This document shows positions 33,868 to 41,999 of a stretch of DNA of 64,000 bases, in pieces. Made by a program: the position numbers and the translations under genes. The first letter of the stretch is position 1. Each line of letters starts with the position of its first letter. This DNA is from Actinacidiphila yanglinensis (GTDB taxonomy: Bacteria > Actinomycetota > Actinomycetes > Streptomycetales > Streptomycetaceae), in NCBI RefSeq assembly GCF_900107965.1, contig NZ_FNVU01000020.1, forward strand, positions 116,488 to 180,487, read 5' to 3'. The notes beneath the pieces were generated by a model. It searched no databases and was not told the origin of the DNA. It saw nothing but the letters and a program-made list of their open reading frames with translations.

Positions 33868-34407
33868 TCAGCCGGCGGGCGCGGTCGCCGTGGGCGGGCG
33901 GCGGCCGGCGAGCGGGAGCTCCATGACCGCGCTGCGATAGGTCTTGCCCGGCCACTGGATGGTCTCGCGGGGCGTGAACCCCCACGCGGCGTACAGGTCG
34001 ACCAGATGGGTGGCGGGAACCGCGGTGTCCACGCCGATGTGCGAGGCACCCGCGTCCCGGGCCCAGCCGCGGCCCACCTGCCACAGCCGGGAGGCGAGCC
34101 CCTCACCGCGGCGCGCCGGGTCGACCGCCATCTGGTTCAGCCAGGCCCGGGCGGGCGATGCCGCCGTACGGCTCAGCAGCCGCAGCGGCTCGTGCGGCGG
34201 CAGGGTCATCGTCAGGGTCGCCGCGATCTCGGTGCCGGCCACGAGCAGCCACGAGCCGCCCGTGCCGGCCCGGCGCAAGGTGGTCTCCTCGGACTGGTCG
34301 ACCGCGGTGAAGTTCAGTCCCCTGGCGGCCAGTTCGGCGTAGGCGCGGTGCAGCAGCGCGGTCAGTGCGGGGGCATCGGCGGGTTCGAACGGGCGCAGCC
34401 GGTACAT
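33868..34407 (-). CDS. GNAT-family N-acetyltransferase
   Basis: 179 residues. Acetyl-CoA binding block NQMAVDPARRGEGLASRLWQVG is visible near 90-112, followed by ASHIGVDT and the typical C-terminal YAAWGF. Acceptor unknown. GGAGG stands very close to ATG 34407. It is divergent from the SGNH hydrolase gene. Confidence 0.82.
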   Translation of the reverse strand: MYRLRPFEPADAPALTALLHRAYAELAARGLNFTAVDQSEETTLRRAGTGGSWLLVAGTEIAATLTMTLPPHEPLRLLSRTAASPARAWLNQMAVDPARRGEGLASRLWQVGRGWARDAGASHIGVDTAVPATHLVDLYAAWGFTPRETIQWPGKTYRSAVMELPLAGRRPPTATAPAG

Positions 34408-34597
34408 GCCTCCACGGTAGGGGGCGGCCGTGGCGCGGGACCGGGCGGGTGGCGGGCCGGGTGAAGGTGGCTGTCCCACCGGATTCCCCGCGTTCCCCCG
34501 TTCGGGTCGTGCGGAGGCGATCAGGCCGGTCGGCCGCGCAGGATGGAACGGGACGGGACGCGCACCACGGCGCGCCCGGACAACGAGAGGGAAGCGC

Positions 34598-36205
34598 GTG
34601 CGGCTCGTGCGGATGGGTAACGGCAGGGCCCGGTGGCTGCGCCGCGGCCGCAACCTGCTGCTCGTCGCCGTGCTGATCGCGGTCGCCAGCGCCGCCGGGA
34701 TCTGGCTCGCGGTGCGCCTGACGCCCATGCAGTCGGTCTCCGCGGCCGGGCAGAACGTCCAGGTGGGCGCGGCCGAGCCGGGCCTGAGCGGGTCGGGGCC
34801 GGGGGAGCTGGACCTGTTCGGCGAGGCGATCCCGACCCAGCCGCGCTTCGACGGTCCGATCCGCCCCCGGCTCAAGCTCGCCCACATCACCCTCGACTCG
34901 CAGGTGAACCAGGCGTTCCACGCCGAGGGCGGCAACGCGCTGGTGCCGGTGCTCAGCCGGCAGCTCGCGGCGGGCTGGAAGCGCTACTGCATCTGGGAGA
35001 CCCTGGTGGCCGCCGGCTGCGCGGGGGTGATCGCCATCGCCGTCGCGGGCGTGGGCCGCACCTCCCCGCGCACCATGCTGGCGATGCTCGCCGCGACCCT
35101 GGTCACGGTCAGCGCGGCCAACGCGGTCGGCGTCTACCTGCTCGCCTCGGGAACGCCGCGGGCGCTGCGCCAGGTGCACACCCTGGACGACCTGGTCGGC
35201 CGCACCCGCGCGCAGCCGGTGGCCGCCGCCAAGGGCCCCGCGCTGCCCGGCATCCACGCGGTGGTGCTCGGCGACTCCACCGCCGCGGGCATCGGCAACC
35301 CGCTCGTCGACCACCCCACCGCGCTGGACCGCGCCTGCGGCCGCAGCTCCGACGCGTACGCGGCCGACCTCGCCTCCGCCAACGGCTGGAAGGTGCTCAA
35401 CCTCGCCTGCCAGGGCGCGACCGTCAGCGACGGCATCCTCGGGGTCCAGGTCCGCGGCGACAAGGTGGTGCCGCCGCAGCTCGCGGTCGCCCAGCGGGCC
35501 ACCGGCGCGTCCGCCGTCATCGTCAGCATCGGCGCCAACGACCTGAACTGGGCGGTGCTGACCGGGTTGTGCGCGGCGGCCCCGGTCTGTGACGACGAGG
35601 CGTCCACGGCGTACTTCAAGGAGGAGCTGGCCGGTTTCAGCCAGGACTACCTCGACCTGCTCGAACAGCTCGCCGCGCTGCCGCACCACCCGGCGGTCCT
35701 GATCAACGAGTACTACGAGCCCTTCGGGCCGGACACCGGGTGCCTGAAGAAGGACGGCATCACCCGGGAGAAGGCGGACGTCCTCGGCTCGCGGCTGTCG
35801 GACCTCAACGCGGTGCTGGAGAGCGGCGCCGACACCTTCCACTTCGCGGTCGCCCGGCCGGGCTTCGACGGGCACCGGCTGTGCAGCACGCAGCCGTACG
35901 TCCAGGACGCCGGCGACAAGGCGCCGCTGCACCCGACGGCGGCCGGGCAGTTGGCCATCGCGCTCGCCGACGAGCAGGCCCTCGCCGCGATCGAGGCGGA
36001 GCGGGCGGCGCACCCGGAGCGCACGACCCGCCCCAGCAGCACCCCGAGCACCCTGTCCACCGCGAACACGTCGAACACCTCGAACCCGCAGGACGGCTCG
36101 ACGACGCCGGGTACCCCGAGCGGTGCGAACGGTGCGGAGAGTGCGGACGGGGGAGGGGACGGCGGGGCCGGTACGGGCACCCCCGAGGACTCCTCCGCAC
36201 CCTGA
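34598..36205 (+). CDS. Membrane-anchored SGNH hydrolase
   Basis: 535 residues. A signal-anchor helix (NLLLVAVLIAVASAAGIWLAV) is followed by two more hydrophobic segments (about 130-185), then the SGNH esterase domain: GDSTAAGIG (Ser227), the Gly/Asn blocks VLNLACQGATVSDGI and VSIGANDLNW, and the Asp-x-x-His end KAPLHPTAAGQ. The last 70 residues are a low-complexity Ser/Thr/Asn/Gly tail (NTSNTSNPQDGS). The domain probably faces outside and removes acyl or acetyl groups from a lipid or polymer. GTG 34598 has GAGAGGGA; an in-frame ATG lies at 34613. Confidence 0.83.
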   Translation: MRLVRMGNGRARWLRRGRNLLLVAVLIAVASAAGIWLAVRLTPMQSVSAAGQNVQVGAAEPGLSGSGPGELDLFGEAIPTQPRFDGPIRPRLKLAHITLDSQVNQAFHAEGGNALVPVLSRQLAAGWKRYCIWETLVAAGCAGVIAIAVAGVGRTSPRTMLAMLAATLVTVSAANAVGVYLLASGTPRALRQVHTLDDLVGRTRAQPVAAAKGPALPGIHAVVLGDSTAAGIGNPLVDHPTALDRACGRSSDAYAADLASANGWKVLNLACQGATVSDGILGVQVRGDKVVPPQLAVAQRATGASAVIVSIGANDLNWAVLTGLCAAAPVCDDEASTAYFKEELAGFSQDYLDLLEQLAALPHHPAVLINEYYEPFGPDTGCLKKDGITREKADVLGSRLSDLNAVLESGADTFHFAVARPGFDGHRLCSTQPYVQDAGDKAPLHPTAAGQLAIALADEQALAAIEAERAAHPERTTRPSSTPSTLSTANTSNTSNPQDGSTTPGTPSGANGAESADGGGDGGAGTGTPEDSSAP

Positions 36206-36784
36206 CCTTCCGCCGGCCCCGACCTCTCGCGGGACATGGCGAACATGGCCGACATGAGCTGACGAAAGGGACGAACGGCGCAGGAGGCTGCGGGAGTTCG
36301 CGGCGCGGGAGCCGCGCTCGCGGTTGCTTCACCGAAGCTCCACGTACCGGTCGGGACGTTCGGGAAGTGTGGGCAAGATCACCCGGATCACCCACGGTGA
36401 CAGCGACCGCCGGCGCGCGCGTGCCCGGCCCGGCCGCCGGATCGCGGACCTCCCCAGCGGGTGCGCCGCGCATCCGGCCGTCCCCGCCCACGACTTGGCC
36501 ACCCGGGCCAGGACCGGTACGCTCCGTGATCGCGCCGCATGCGCAGAGATGTCCGCCCGGTATCGGTAGGCGGACGTTTTGGTGTCCGATGTAGTGTCGG
36601 GCGGGTCGCCCGGCTTGTCGCCGGATCGTTCGGGAAGAGAGATCGACCGCATGCTGCTGGCGTATCCGCCGAGCCTGCCGAGCCCGTCACCTCGCGGGCG
36701 GCGGCCGGGACCTGCACCGACCCGCTGTCGCCGGGGCGGTGCCGAGGCACGCCGGCGGGCCGCGGCGGGACCGGGGGGCGCGCT
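36206..36784. other. Intergenic region upstream of the PAP2-like gene
   Basis: 579 bp with no sure gene. It contains the hairpin at 36551-36580 and a small ORF at 36651-36788. An in-frame extension of the PAP2-like gene back to ATG 36539 reads as low-complexity and is not preferred. Confidence 0.4.
36551..36580 (+). terminator. Hairpin followed by GTTTT, terminator or attenuator
   Basis: GTCCGCC (36551-36557) pairs with GGCGGAC (36569-36575) across an 11-nt loop and is followed by GTTTT. It is over 340 bp after the SGNH stop and 205 bp before the PAP2-like start, so it could attenuate the latter. Confidence 0.45.
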
Positions 36785-36788
36785 GTGA
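36651..36788 (+). CDS. Possible 45-residue leader ORF
   Basis: ATG 36651, preceded by GGAAGAGAG, opens a Pro/Arg-rich 45-codon frame (MLLAYPPSLPSPSPRG...) whose TGA overlaps the GTG start of the PAP2-like gene as GTGA. The geometry would allow translational coupling. The composition is not convincing for a folded protein, and chance is a real alternative. Confidence 0.25.
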   Translation: MLLAYPPSLPSPSPRGRRPGPAPTRCRRGGAEARRRAAAGPGGAL

Positions 36789-37708
36789 CCACCACCGCCG
36801 ACCCGGTCGAGACCGTCGAGCAGCCCACCGCCGCACGGCGGTTCCCCCTGCTGCCGGCCAGGATGCGCCCGCGCAACCGGCCCCGGCTGCTGCTGGAACT
36901 CGCCTTCACCGTCGCGCTGTACCTGGCCTACAGTCGCACCCGCCGCTACGTCCCGCGGGAGAAGACCGCGGCGCTGCACCGGGCCCGCGAGGTCCTGCAC
37001 TTCGAGCGCCTGCTGCACGTGAACTTCGAGCTGAGCCTCAACCACGCGGTCGCCCGGGTCGACTGGCTGACGGTCGGCATGAACTACTACTACGCCACGC
37101 TGCACTTCGCGGTGACCCCGGCGGTGCTGATCTGGCTCTACGCCCGCCGCCCGCAGTACTACCGGGCGGCCCGCACCGCGCTGTACACCGCGACCTGCCT
37201 GGCGCTCGTCGGCTTCACCTTCTTCGCGCTCGCCCCGCCGCGGTTCCTCATCCAAGAGGGCTTCATCGACACCATCGTCAGCCACCACACCCACGGCTCC
37301 TGGGACTCCGGGCACGTCTCCACGGTGTCCAACCAGTACGCGGCGATGCCCTCGGTGCACATCGTCTGGTCGGCGTGGTGCGGGCTGACGCTGTTCTTCC
37401 TGGCCCGCTGGACCTGGCTGCGGGTGCTCGGCGTGTGCTACCCGCTCGCCACGTTCGTGGTCATCATCTCCACCGCCAACCACTTCTTCGCCGACGCGGT
37501 GGCCGGCGCGGCCACCCTCTGCATCGGCTTCCTGCTCCAGCGGCTGCTGTTCGGCCGCCCCGCCTACCCGAGGCGGGGGCTCGGCAGGGGCGAGGACGCG
37601 TCCCTGCTCGGGCCGTCGGCGCTCGGCCCGGACGAGCCGTCGGGCACCGCGGCCGCGGTCGAGGGTGCCTCCAGGTGGGGGAAGCGGAACTCGGTTCGGC
37701 TGCGGTAG
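36785..37708 (+). CDS. PAP2-like membrane phosphatase / inositol-phosphorylceramide synthase-like
   Basis: 307 residues with about six membrane helices. The PAP2_3 (Aur1/Ipt1-like) signature is present: AMPSVHIVWSAWCG and STANHFFADAVAGA, giving the two catalytic His and the Asp. The phosphorylation-motif order S-H...H...D is as in lipid phosphatases. It acts on a lipid phosphate in the membrane. GTG 36785 is the likely start. The last 48 codons overlap the convergent aldose-epimerase gene, and that tail (after LLFGRPAYP) looks like a read-through extension. Confidence 0.82.
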   Translation: MTTTADPVETVEQPTAARRFPLLPARMRPRNRPRLLLELAFTVALYLAYSRTRRYVPREKTAALHRAREVLHFERLLHVNFELSLNHAVARVDWLTVGMNYYYATLHFAVTPAVLIWLYARRPQYYRAARTALYTATCLALVGFTFFALAPPRFLIQEGFIDTIVSHHTHGSWDSGHVSTVSNQYAAMPSVHIVWSAWCGLTLFFLARWTWLRVLGVCYPLATFVVIISTANHFFADAVAGAATLCIGFLLQRLLFGRPAYPRRGLGRGEDASLLGPSALGPDEPSGTAAAVEGASRWGKRNSVRLR

Positions 37709-38790
37709 ACCGCGCCGGGCCGCAGCACCGTCGCCGGGTACTCGGGCCGGTTGGGCGAGTCCGGGAAGTGCTGGGTCTCCAGGCAGATCGCGCCGTGCCG
37801 GGTGTACGGCCGGCCGGCGGGGCCGGCCAGCGAGCCGTCCAGCGCGTTGCCGGTGTACACCTGGATGCCCGGCTCGGTGGTCCACACCTCCATGCACCGC
37901 CCGCTGGCCGGATCGGCCAGACGCGCGGCCCGGCGCGGCGCGCCCGCCGGGTCGCGCGCGGTCAGCACCCAGCAGTGGTCGTAGCCGCCGGCGTCGGCGA
38001 GTTGCCGGTCGTCGTCGCCGATCCGCTCGCCGATCCGCCGGGCGGCGCCGAAGTCGAAGGCGGTGCCGGCGGTGGGCGCGGCCGGGCCGAGGGGTACCGC
38101 CTCCGCGGTGACGGGCAGGTAGGCCGCCGCGTCCAGGTGCAGGGTGTGGCCGAGGATGCCGCCGCGCCCGGCGCCCGCGAGGTTGAAGTACGCGTGGTTG
38201 GTGAGGTTCACGGGCGTGGGGTGGTCCGCCCGCGCCGTGTAGTCGATGCTCAGCGTGCCCGCGCCGGTCAGCCGGTAGACCACCTCGACGTCCAGCGCGC
38301 CGGGGAAGCCCATGTCGCCGTCCGGGCTGTGCAGGGTCAGCCGCAGCGCGGCCGCCTCCGGGCCGTTGCCGGGCCCGGGTTCGGCGTGCCAGACCCGCCG
38401 GTGGAATCCGTCCGGGCCGCCGTGCAGCGCGTGCCCGCGGTCGTTCACCGGGATCCGGTGGGTGCGGCCGTCGAGCGTGAAGCGGCCGTGCGCGATCCGG
38501 TTGGCGTACCGGCCGACGACGGCCCCGAGGTACGGGTGCCGGCCGGCGTAGTCGGAGAGCGCGGGCAGGCCGAGCACGACATCGTCGGCGCGCCCGGCCG
38601 GGTCGGGTACGTGCAGGGCGCGCAGGGTGGCGCCGTAGCCGAGGACCTCGGCGCGCACCCCGGCGCCGGAGTCCAGCGTCCAGCACGCGACGGCGCTGCC
38701 GTCCGGCGCGGTGCCGAACGCGGAGCGGAGCAGGGAGGCGGCGGGGGCGGGGGCCGCGGCGGGCACAGGGGACTCAGGGGGCATGGTCAT
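37564..38790 (-). CDS. galM: Aldose 1-epimerase (GalM)
   Basis: 408 residues. Mutarotase blocks: VVGRYANRIAHGRF, GHALHGGPDGFHRRVW, NLTNHAYFNLAG with a catalytic His, and the late CLETQHFPDSPNR that carries the catalytic Glu. Converts alpha and beta anomers of sugars in the cytosol. The domain ends at about YRSRTEFRFPHL; the final 36 residues are a Ser/Pro/Gly-rich tail that overlaps the 3' end of the PAP2-like gene. ATG 38790 or the in-frame ATG at 38784. It is last in the leftward sugar locus, 104 bp after the LacI gene. Confidence 0.9.
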   Translation of the reverse strand: MTMPPESPVPAAAPAPAASLLRSAFGTAPDGSAVACWTLDSGAGVRAEVLGYGATLRALHVPDPAGRADDVVLGLPALSDYAGRHPYLGAVVGRYANRIAHGRFTLDGRTHRIPVNDRGHALHGGPDGFHRRVWHAEPGPGNGPEAAALRLTLHSPDGDMGFPGALDVEVVYRLTGAGTLSIDYTARADHPTPVNLTNHAYFNLAGAGRGGILGHTLHLDAAAYLPVTAEAVPLGPAAPTAGTAFDFGAARRIGERIGDDDRQLADAGGYDHCWVLTARDPAGAPRRAARLADPASGRCMEVWTTEPGIQVYTGNALDGSLAGPAGRPYTRHGAICLETQHFPDSPNRPEYPATVLRPGAVYRSRTEFRFPHLEAPSTAAAVPDGSSGPSADGPSRDASSPLPSPRLG

Positions 38791-38894
38791 CCTGGGGCGA
38801 GGGCCGGTGGGTGGGATGCGGGCGGAGGGCGGGACGGCGGGGCGGGGTGCCGCGGACCGGAGCCCGGCCCGCGGCACCCCGCCCCGCCCCCGCG

Positions 38895-39920
38895 TCAGCT
38901 TCTTCGCACCGCCGTGGACTCCCGGACGATCAGCCGGTAGCCGGGCAGGATGCGGCGCGGCTGGGGTGGTTCGCCGCCGCCGGCGACCGCGATCCGCTCC
39001 ACCAGGCAGTCCACGGCGATCTGCGCCAGCGCGGCCTTGTCCGGGGCGACGGTGGTCAGCGAGACCATGCCGTAGCGGCCCTCCTCGATGTCGTCGAAGC
39101 CGACCACCGCGATGTCCTCCGGCACGCGCAGCCCCCGCTCGACGAGGGTGCGCATGGCGCCGAGGGCGATCAGGTCGTTGTAGGCGAACACCGCGTCGGG
39201 GCGGTCCTCGCGGTCCAGCAGTGCCGCCATCGCGGCGGCCCCGTCGGCGCGGTCGTAGCCCTCGGTGGCGGCGACCATCGACTCGTCCGGGACCAGGCCG
39301 GCCGCCGTGATCGCCTCCCGCCAGCCGCGCAGCCGCAGGTGCGCGGGCTGCCGCGCGCTCTCCCGGCGGGCGCCGAGGAAGGCGATCCGGCGCCGGCCGA
39401 TGTCCAGCAGGTGCCGCACCGCGGTCCGGGCCGCGCCCACGTTGTCGATCATGATGTGGTCGTACGGTGCGTCGTACTCCCGCTCGCCGAGCAGCACCAT
39501 CGGCGGGCCCTCGGGGCGGGCCAGCAGGTCCTCGCCCTCCAGCCGGATCGGGCTGAGGATCAGGCCGTCGATGACGTGCGAGCGGAATCCCTGCGAGACC
39601 AGCACCTCCTTCTCGCGCAGGCCCGCGGTGTGGTCCAGCAGCACCGTCAGCTCGTGCCGGGCGGCCGCGTCGATCACCGCGCCGGCCACCTCCGCGAAGT
39701 AGGGGTTGCCCAGTTCCGGCACGGCCAGCGTGATGATGCCGGTACGGCCCTTGCGCAGGTGGCGCGCGGTCAGGTTGGGCCGGTAGCCGAGTTCGTCGAT
39801 GGCCTGCTGGACCCGCCGGCGGGTGCCGGGCGTCACGTGGGGGTAGTCGTTCACCACGTTGGAGACGGTCTTCACGGACACGCCGGCACGCAGCGCGACG
39901 TCCTTGAGGCTGACGCCCAC
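38895..39920 (-). CDS. LacI-family sugar regulator
   Basis: 341 residues: helix-turn-helix SLKDVALRAGVSVKTVSNVVN at 4-24 with the hinge helix ATARHLRKGRTG-like (here TARHLRKGRTG), then a periplasmic-binding-like effector domain with the closing block VPEDIAVVGFDDIEEGRYG. GTG 39920 has GAGAGGAA. It follows the ABC importer genes on the same strand (97-bp gap). It most likely represses the importer and the secreted enzymes through the ACAACGWTGT motifs at 45101, 45240 and 51621. Confidence 0.9.
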   Translation of the reverse strand: MGVSLKDVALRAGVSVKTVSNVVNDYPHVTPGTRRRVQQAIDELGYRPNLTARHLRKGRTGIITLAVPELGNPYFAEVAGAVIDAAARHELTVLLDHTAGLREKEVLVSQGFRSHVIDGLILSPIRLEGEDLLARPEGPPMVLLGEREYDAPYDHIMIDNVGAARTAVRHLLDIGRRRIAFLGARRESARQPAHLRLRGWREAITAAGLVPDESMVAATEGYDRADGAAAMAALLDREDRPDAVFAYNDLIALGAMRTLVERGLRVPEDIAVVGFDDIEEGRYGMVSLTTVAPDKAALAQIAVDCLVERIAVAGGGEPPQPRRILPGYRLIVRESTAVRRS

Positions 39921-40017
39921 GGGATTCCTCTCTCGGTCGGACCGGTTGCCTCGCGGTCCGGCTCAGGTCTGCGGCCCCCCGGTCCGCGGCGGTGCTGCCC
40001 TGGTGCGGCGGGCCTGG

Positions 40018-41037
40018 TCACTCCAGCTGCTGCGTACGGCTCAGCAGCGTCTGCAGCAGGACCACCACCGCCAGGAAACCGCCGTTGACCGTGTCGGTGA
40101 ACGCCGATCCGTACTGGGAGAAGTAGTGGTCGATCAGATTGTGGATCACCGCGAGCAGCAGCACGCCGCTGACCGTACCCCCGATCGATCCGGCGCCACC
40201 GGTCAGGAGGGTGCCGCCGATCACCACCGAGGCGATGGCGGTCAGTTCGTAGCCGACGCCGATGGTGGTCACGCCCGAGCCGAGCCGGGCGCCGCCGAGC
40301 GCGCCCGCCCCGGCTGCCAGGGTGCCGGACAGCAGGTACACGAGCACCTTCGCGCGGGCCACCGGCAGGCCCATCAGGCGGGCCGCGTGCTCGTTGCCGC
40401 CCATCGCGGTCAGCGTCGCGCCGAACCGGGTCCGGGTCAGCAGCAGCGCGCCCAGGGCGAACAGCGCCGCCACGATCAGCACCGGGGTCCAGGTGCCGGC
40501 GCCCAGGTGGCGGAACCAGGAGTGGGCGGGCACCAGGTACGTGGTCGCGCCCTCGTCGGTGAGGGCCTGCAACAGCCCGCGCAGGCCCAGCAGTCCGACC
40601 AGCGTCACGATGAACGGCGCCATCCGGGCCTTGGCGATCAGCAGGCCCTGCACGCTGCCCCAGGCAGCGCCGACCGCCAGTGGCAGCAGGATCGCCAGCC
40701 ACGTGCCGTGCCGCGAGCCGTACGCGCCGAGCACCCCGCCGAGCGCGAACATCGAGCCGACCGACAGGTCGATGCCGCCGGTGATGATGACGAAGGTCAT
40801 GCCCAGCGCCAGCACCCACACGAAGGCGTTGCTGCCGAGGATGCTGCTGATGTTGTTCCAGGTCGGGAAGGTGGAGGAGGTCGCGGAGGCGATGGCGACG
40901 ACCAGCACCAGGACGGCCAGGGCGCCGTGCCGCTGCACCTGGGAGGCGACCCGCTCCCGGACCGGGACCCGCGCGGCGCGCTCGTCGGAGCCCGCGCCGG
41001 ACGGCGTCGGGGCCGGCTGGAGGGCGGTGGAAGTCAT
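40018..41037 (-). CDS. Sugar ABC importer permease 2
   Basis: 339-residue permease of the ribose/galactofuranose (RbsC/YjfF) type. The family block GMTFVIITGGIDLSVGSMFALGG is present, as is GGTLLTGGAGSIGGTVSGVLL near the C-terminus. About eight to nine helices follow a 40-residue cytoplasmic N-tail. ATG 41037 overlaps the stop of permease 1 as ATGA. Confidence 0.9.
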   Translation of the reverse strand: MTSTALQPAPTPSGAGSDERAARVPVRERVASQVQRHGALAVLVLVVAIASATSSTFPTWNNISSILGSNAFVWVLALGMTFVIITGGIDLSVGSMFALGGVLGAYGSRHGTWLAILLPLAVGAAWGSVQGLLIAKARMAPFIVTLVGLLGLRGLLQALTDEGATTYLVPAHSWFRHLGAGTWTPVLIVAALFALGALLLTRTRFGATLTAMGGNEHAARLMGLPVARAKVLVYLLSGTLAAGAGALGGARLGSGVTTIGVGYELTAIASVVIGGTLLTGGAGSIGGTVSGVLLLAVIHNLIDHYFSQYGSAFTDTVNGGFLAVVVLLQTLLSRTQQLE

Positions 41038-41999
41038 CGGGTACCTCGCTCCTGGGAGGCGTACACCGCGAAGCAGATGATGGCGGCCTCGACGATCTGA
41101 GTGTAGGAGGTGTGCACGTTGTGCTGGGTCAGCACGGCGGTGATGAGCTGCATGAACAGCGCGCCGGCCACGGTGCCCAGCACGCGCACCCGGCCGCCGG
41201 ACAGCGGGGTGCCGCCGACCACGACCGCGGTGATGGCGTCCAGTTCCATGTTCAGTCCCTGGTTGGCCGGGTCGGCCTCGGCGCCGTGCCCGACGATCAG
41301 GACGCCCGCCAGCGCGGCCAGCACCCCCGACAGCACGTACACGGTGATCAGCACCCGGCGCACCGGCAGCCCGGACAGCCGGCTCGCCTGGCGGTTGTCG
41401 CCGATGGCGACGAGCTGCCGGCCGAAGGTGGTGCGGCGCACCAGCAGACCGGTCAGCAGGGCGCACACCCCGGCGATCCACGCCATCTCCGGCACCCCGC
41501 CGATGCTGCGCGAGCCGAGGTCCAGCAGCCCGGACTCGGTGATCGGCTTGGCCGAGTTGCCGTTGACGATCTCGGCCAGGCCGCGCACGCCGATCATCAG
41601 CGACAGCGTCGCCACGATCGGCTGGACCCGGGCGAAGGCGACCATCGCGCCGCCGACCGCGCCGGTGGCCGCGCCCAGCACCAGTGCCATGGCCAGGGCG
41701 GCGAACAGGCCGTAGCCGGCGTAGAGCGGGACCACCGACGCGGCCAGCGCGATCGTGGCGCCGACCGACAGGTCGATGCCCTCGGTGCCGATCACCAGGG
41801 CCATGCCGAGCGCGACCAGCAGCGTCGGCGCGACCTGGAAGAGCTGCACCCGGATGTTGCTCATCTCGACGAACGACCCGTCGAGGCCCACCGCGATGGC
41901 GAACAGGACGACCAGCGCGGCGTACACGCCGTACTCCTGGAGCAGCCGCAGCAGCCGGCCGCGGTCCAGGGCCGCGCCCGGCCAGGTGAGGGAGGTCAT
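41034..41999 (-). CDS. Sugar ABC importer permease 1
   Basis: 321-residue permease, same family as its neighbour: GMALVIGTEGIDLSVGATIALA and VVVGGTPLSGGRVRVLGTVAGAL are diagnostic. Two different permeases beside one double ATPase is the YtfRT/YjfF arrangement, known for galactofuranose uptake. ATG 41999 and the stop of the ATPase gene overlap as ATGA. Confidence 0.9.
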   Translation of the reverse strand: MTSLTWPGAALDRGRLLRLLQEYGVYAALVVLFAIAVGLDGSFVEMSNIRVQLFQVAPTLLVALGMALVIGTEGIDLSVGATIALAASVVPLYAGYGLFAALAMALVLGAATGAVGGAMVAFARVQPIVATLSLMIGVRGLAEIVNGNSAKPITESGLLDLGSRSIGGVPEMAWIAGVCALLTGLLVRRTTFGRQLVAIGDNRQASRLSGLPVRRVLITVYVLSGVLAALAGVLIVGHGAEADPANQGLNMELDAITAVVVGGTPLSGGRVRVLGTVAGALFMQLITAVLTQHNVHTSYTQIVEAAIICFAVYASQERGTR

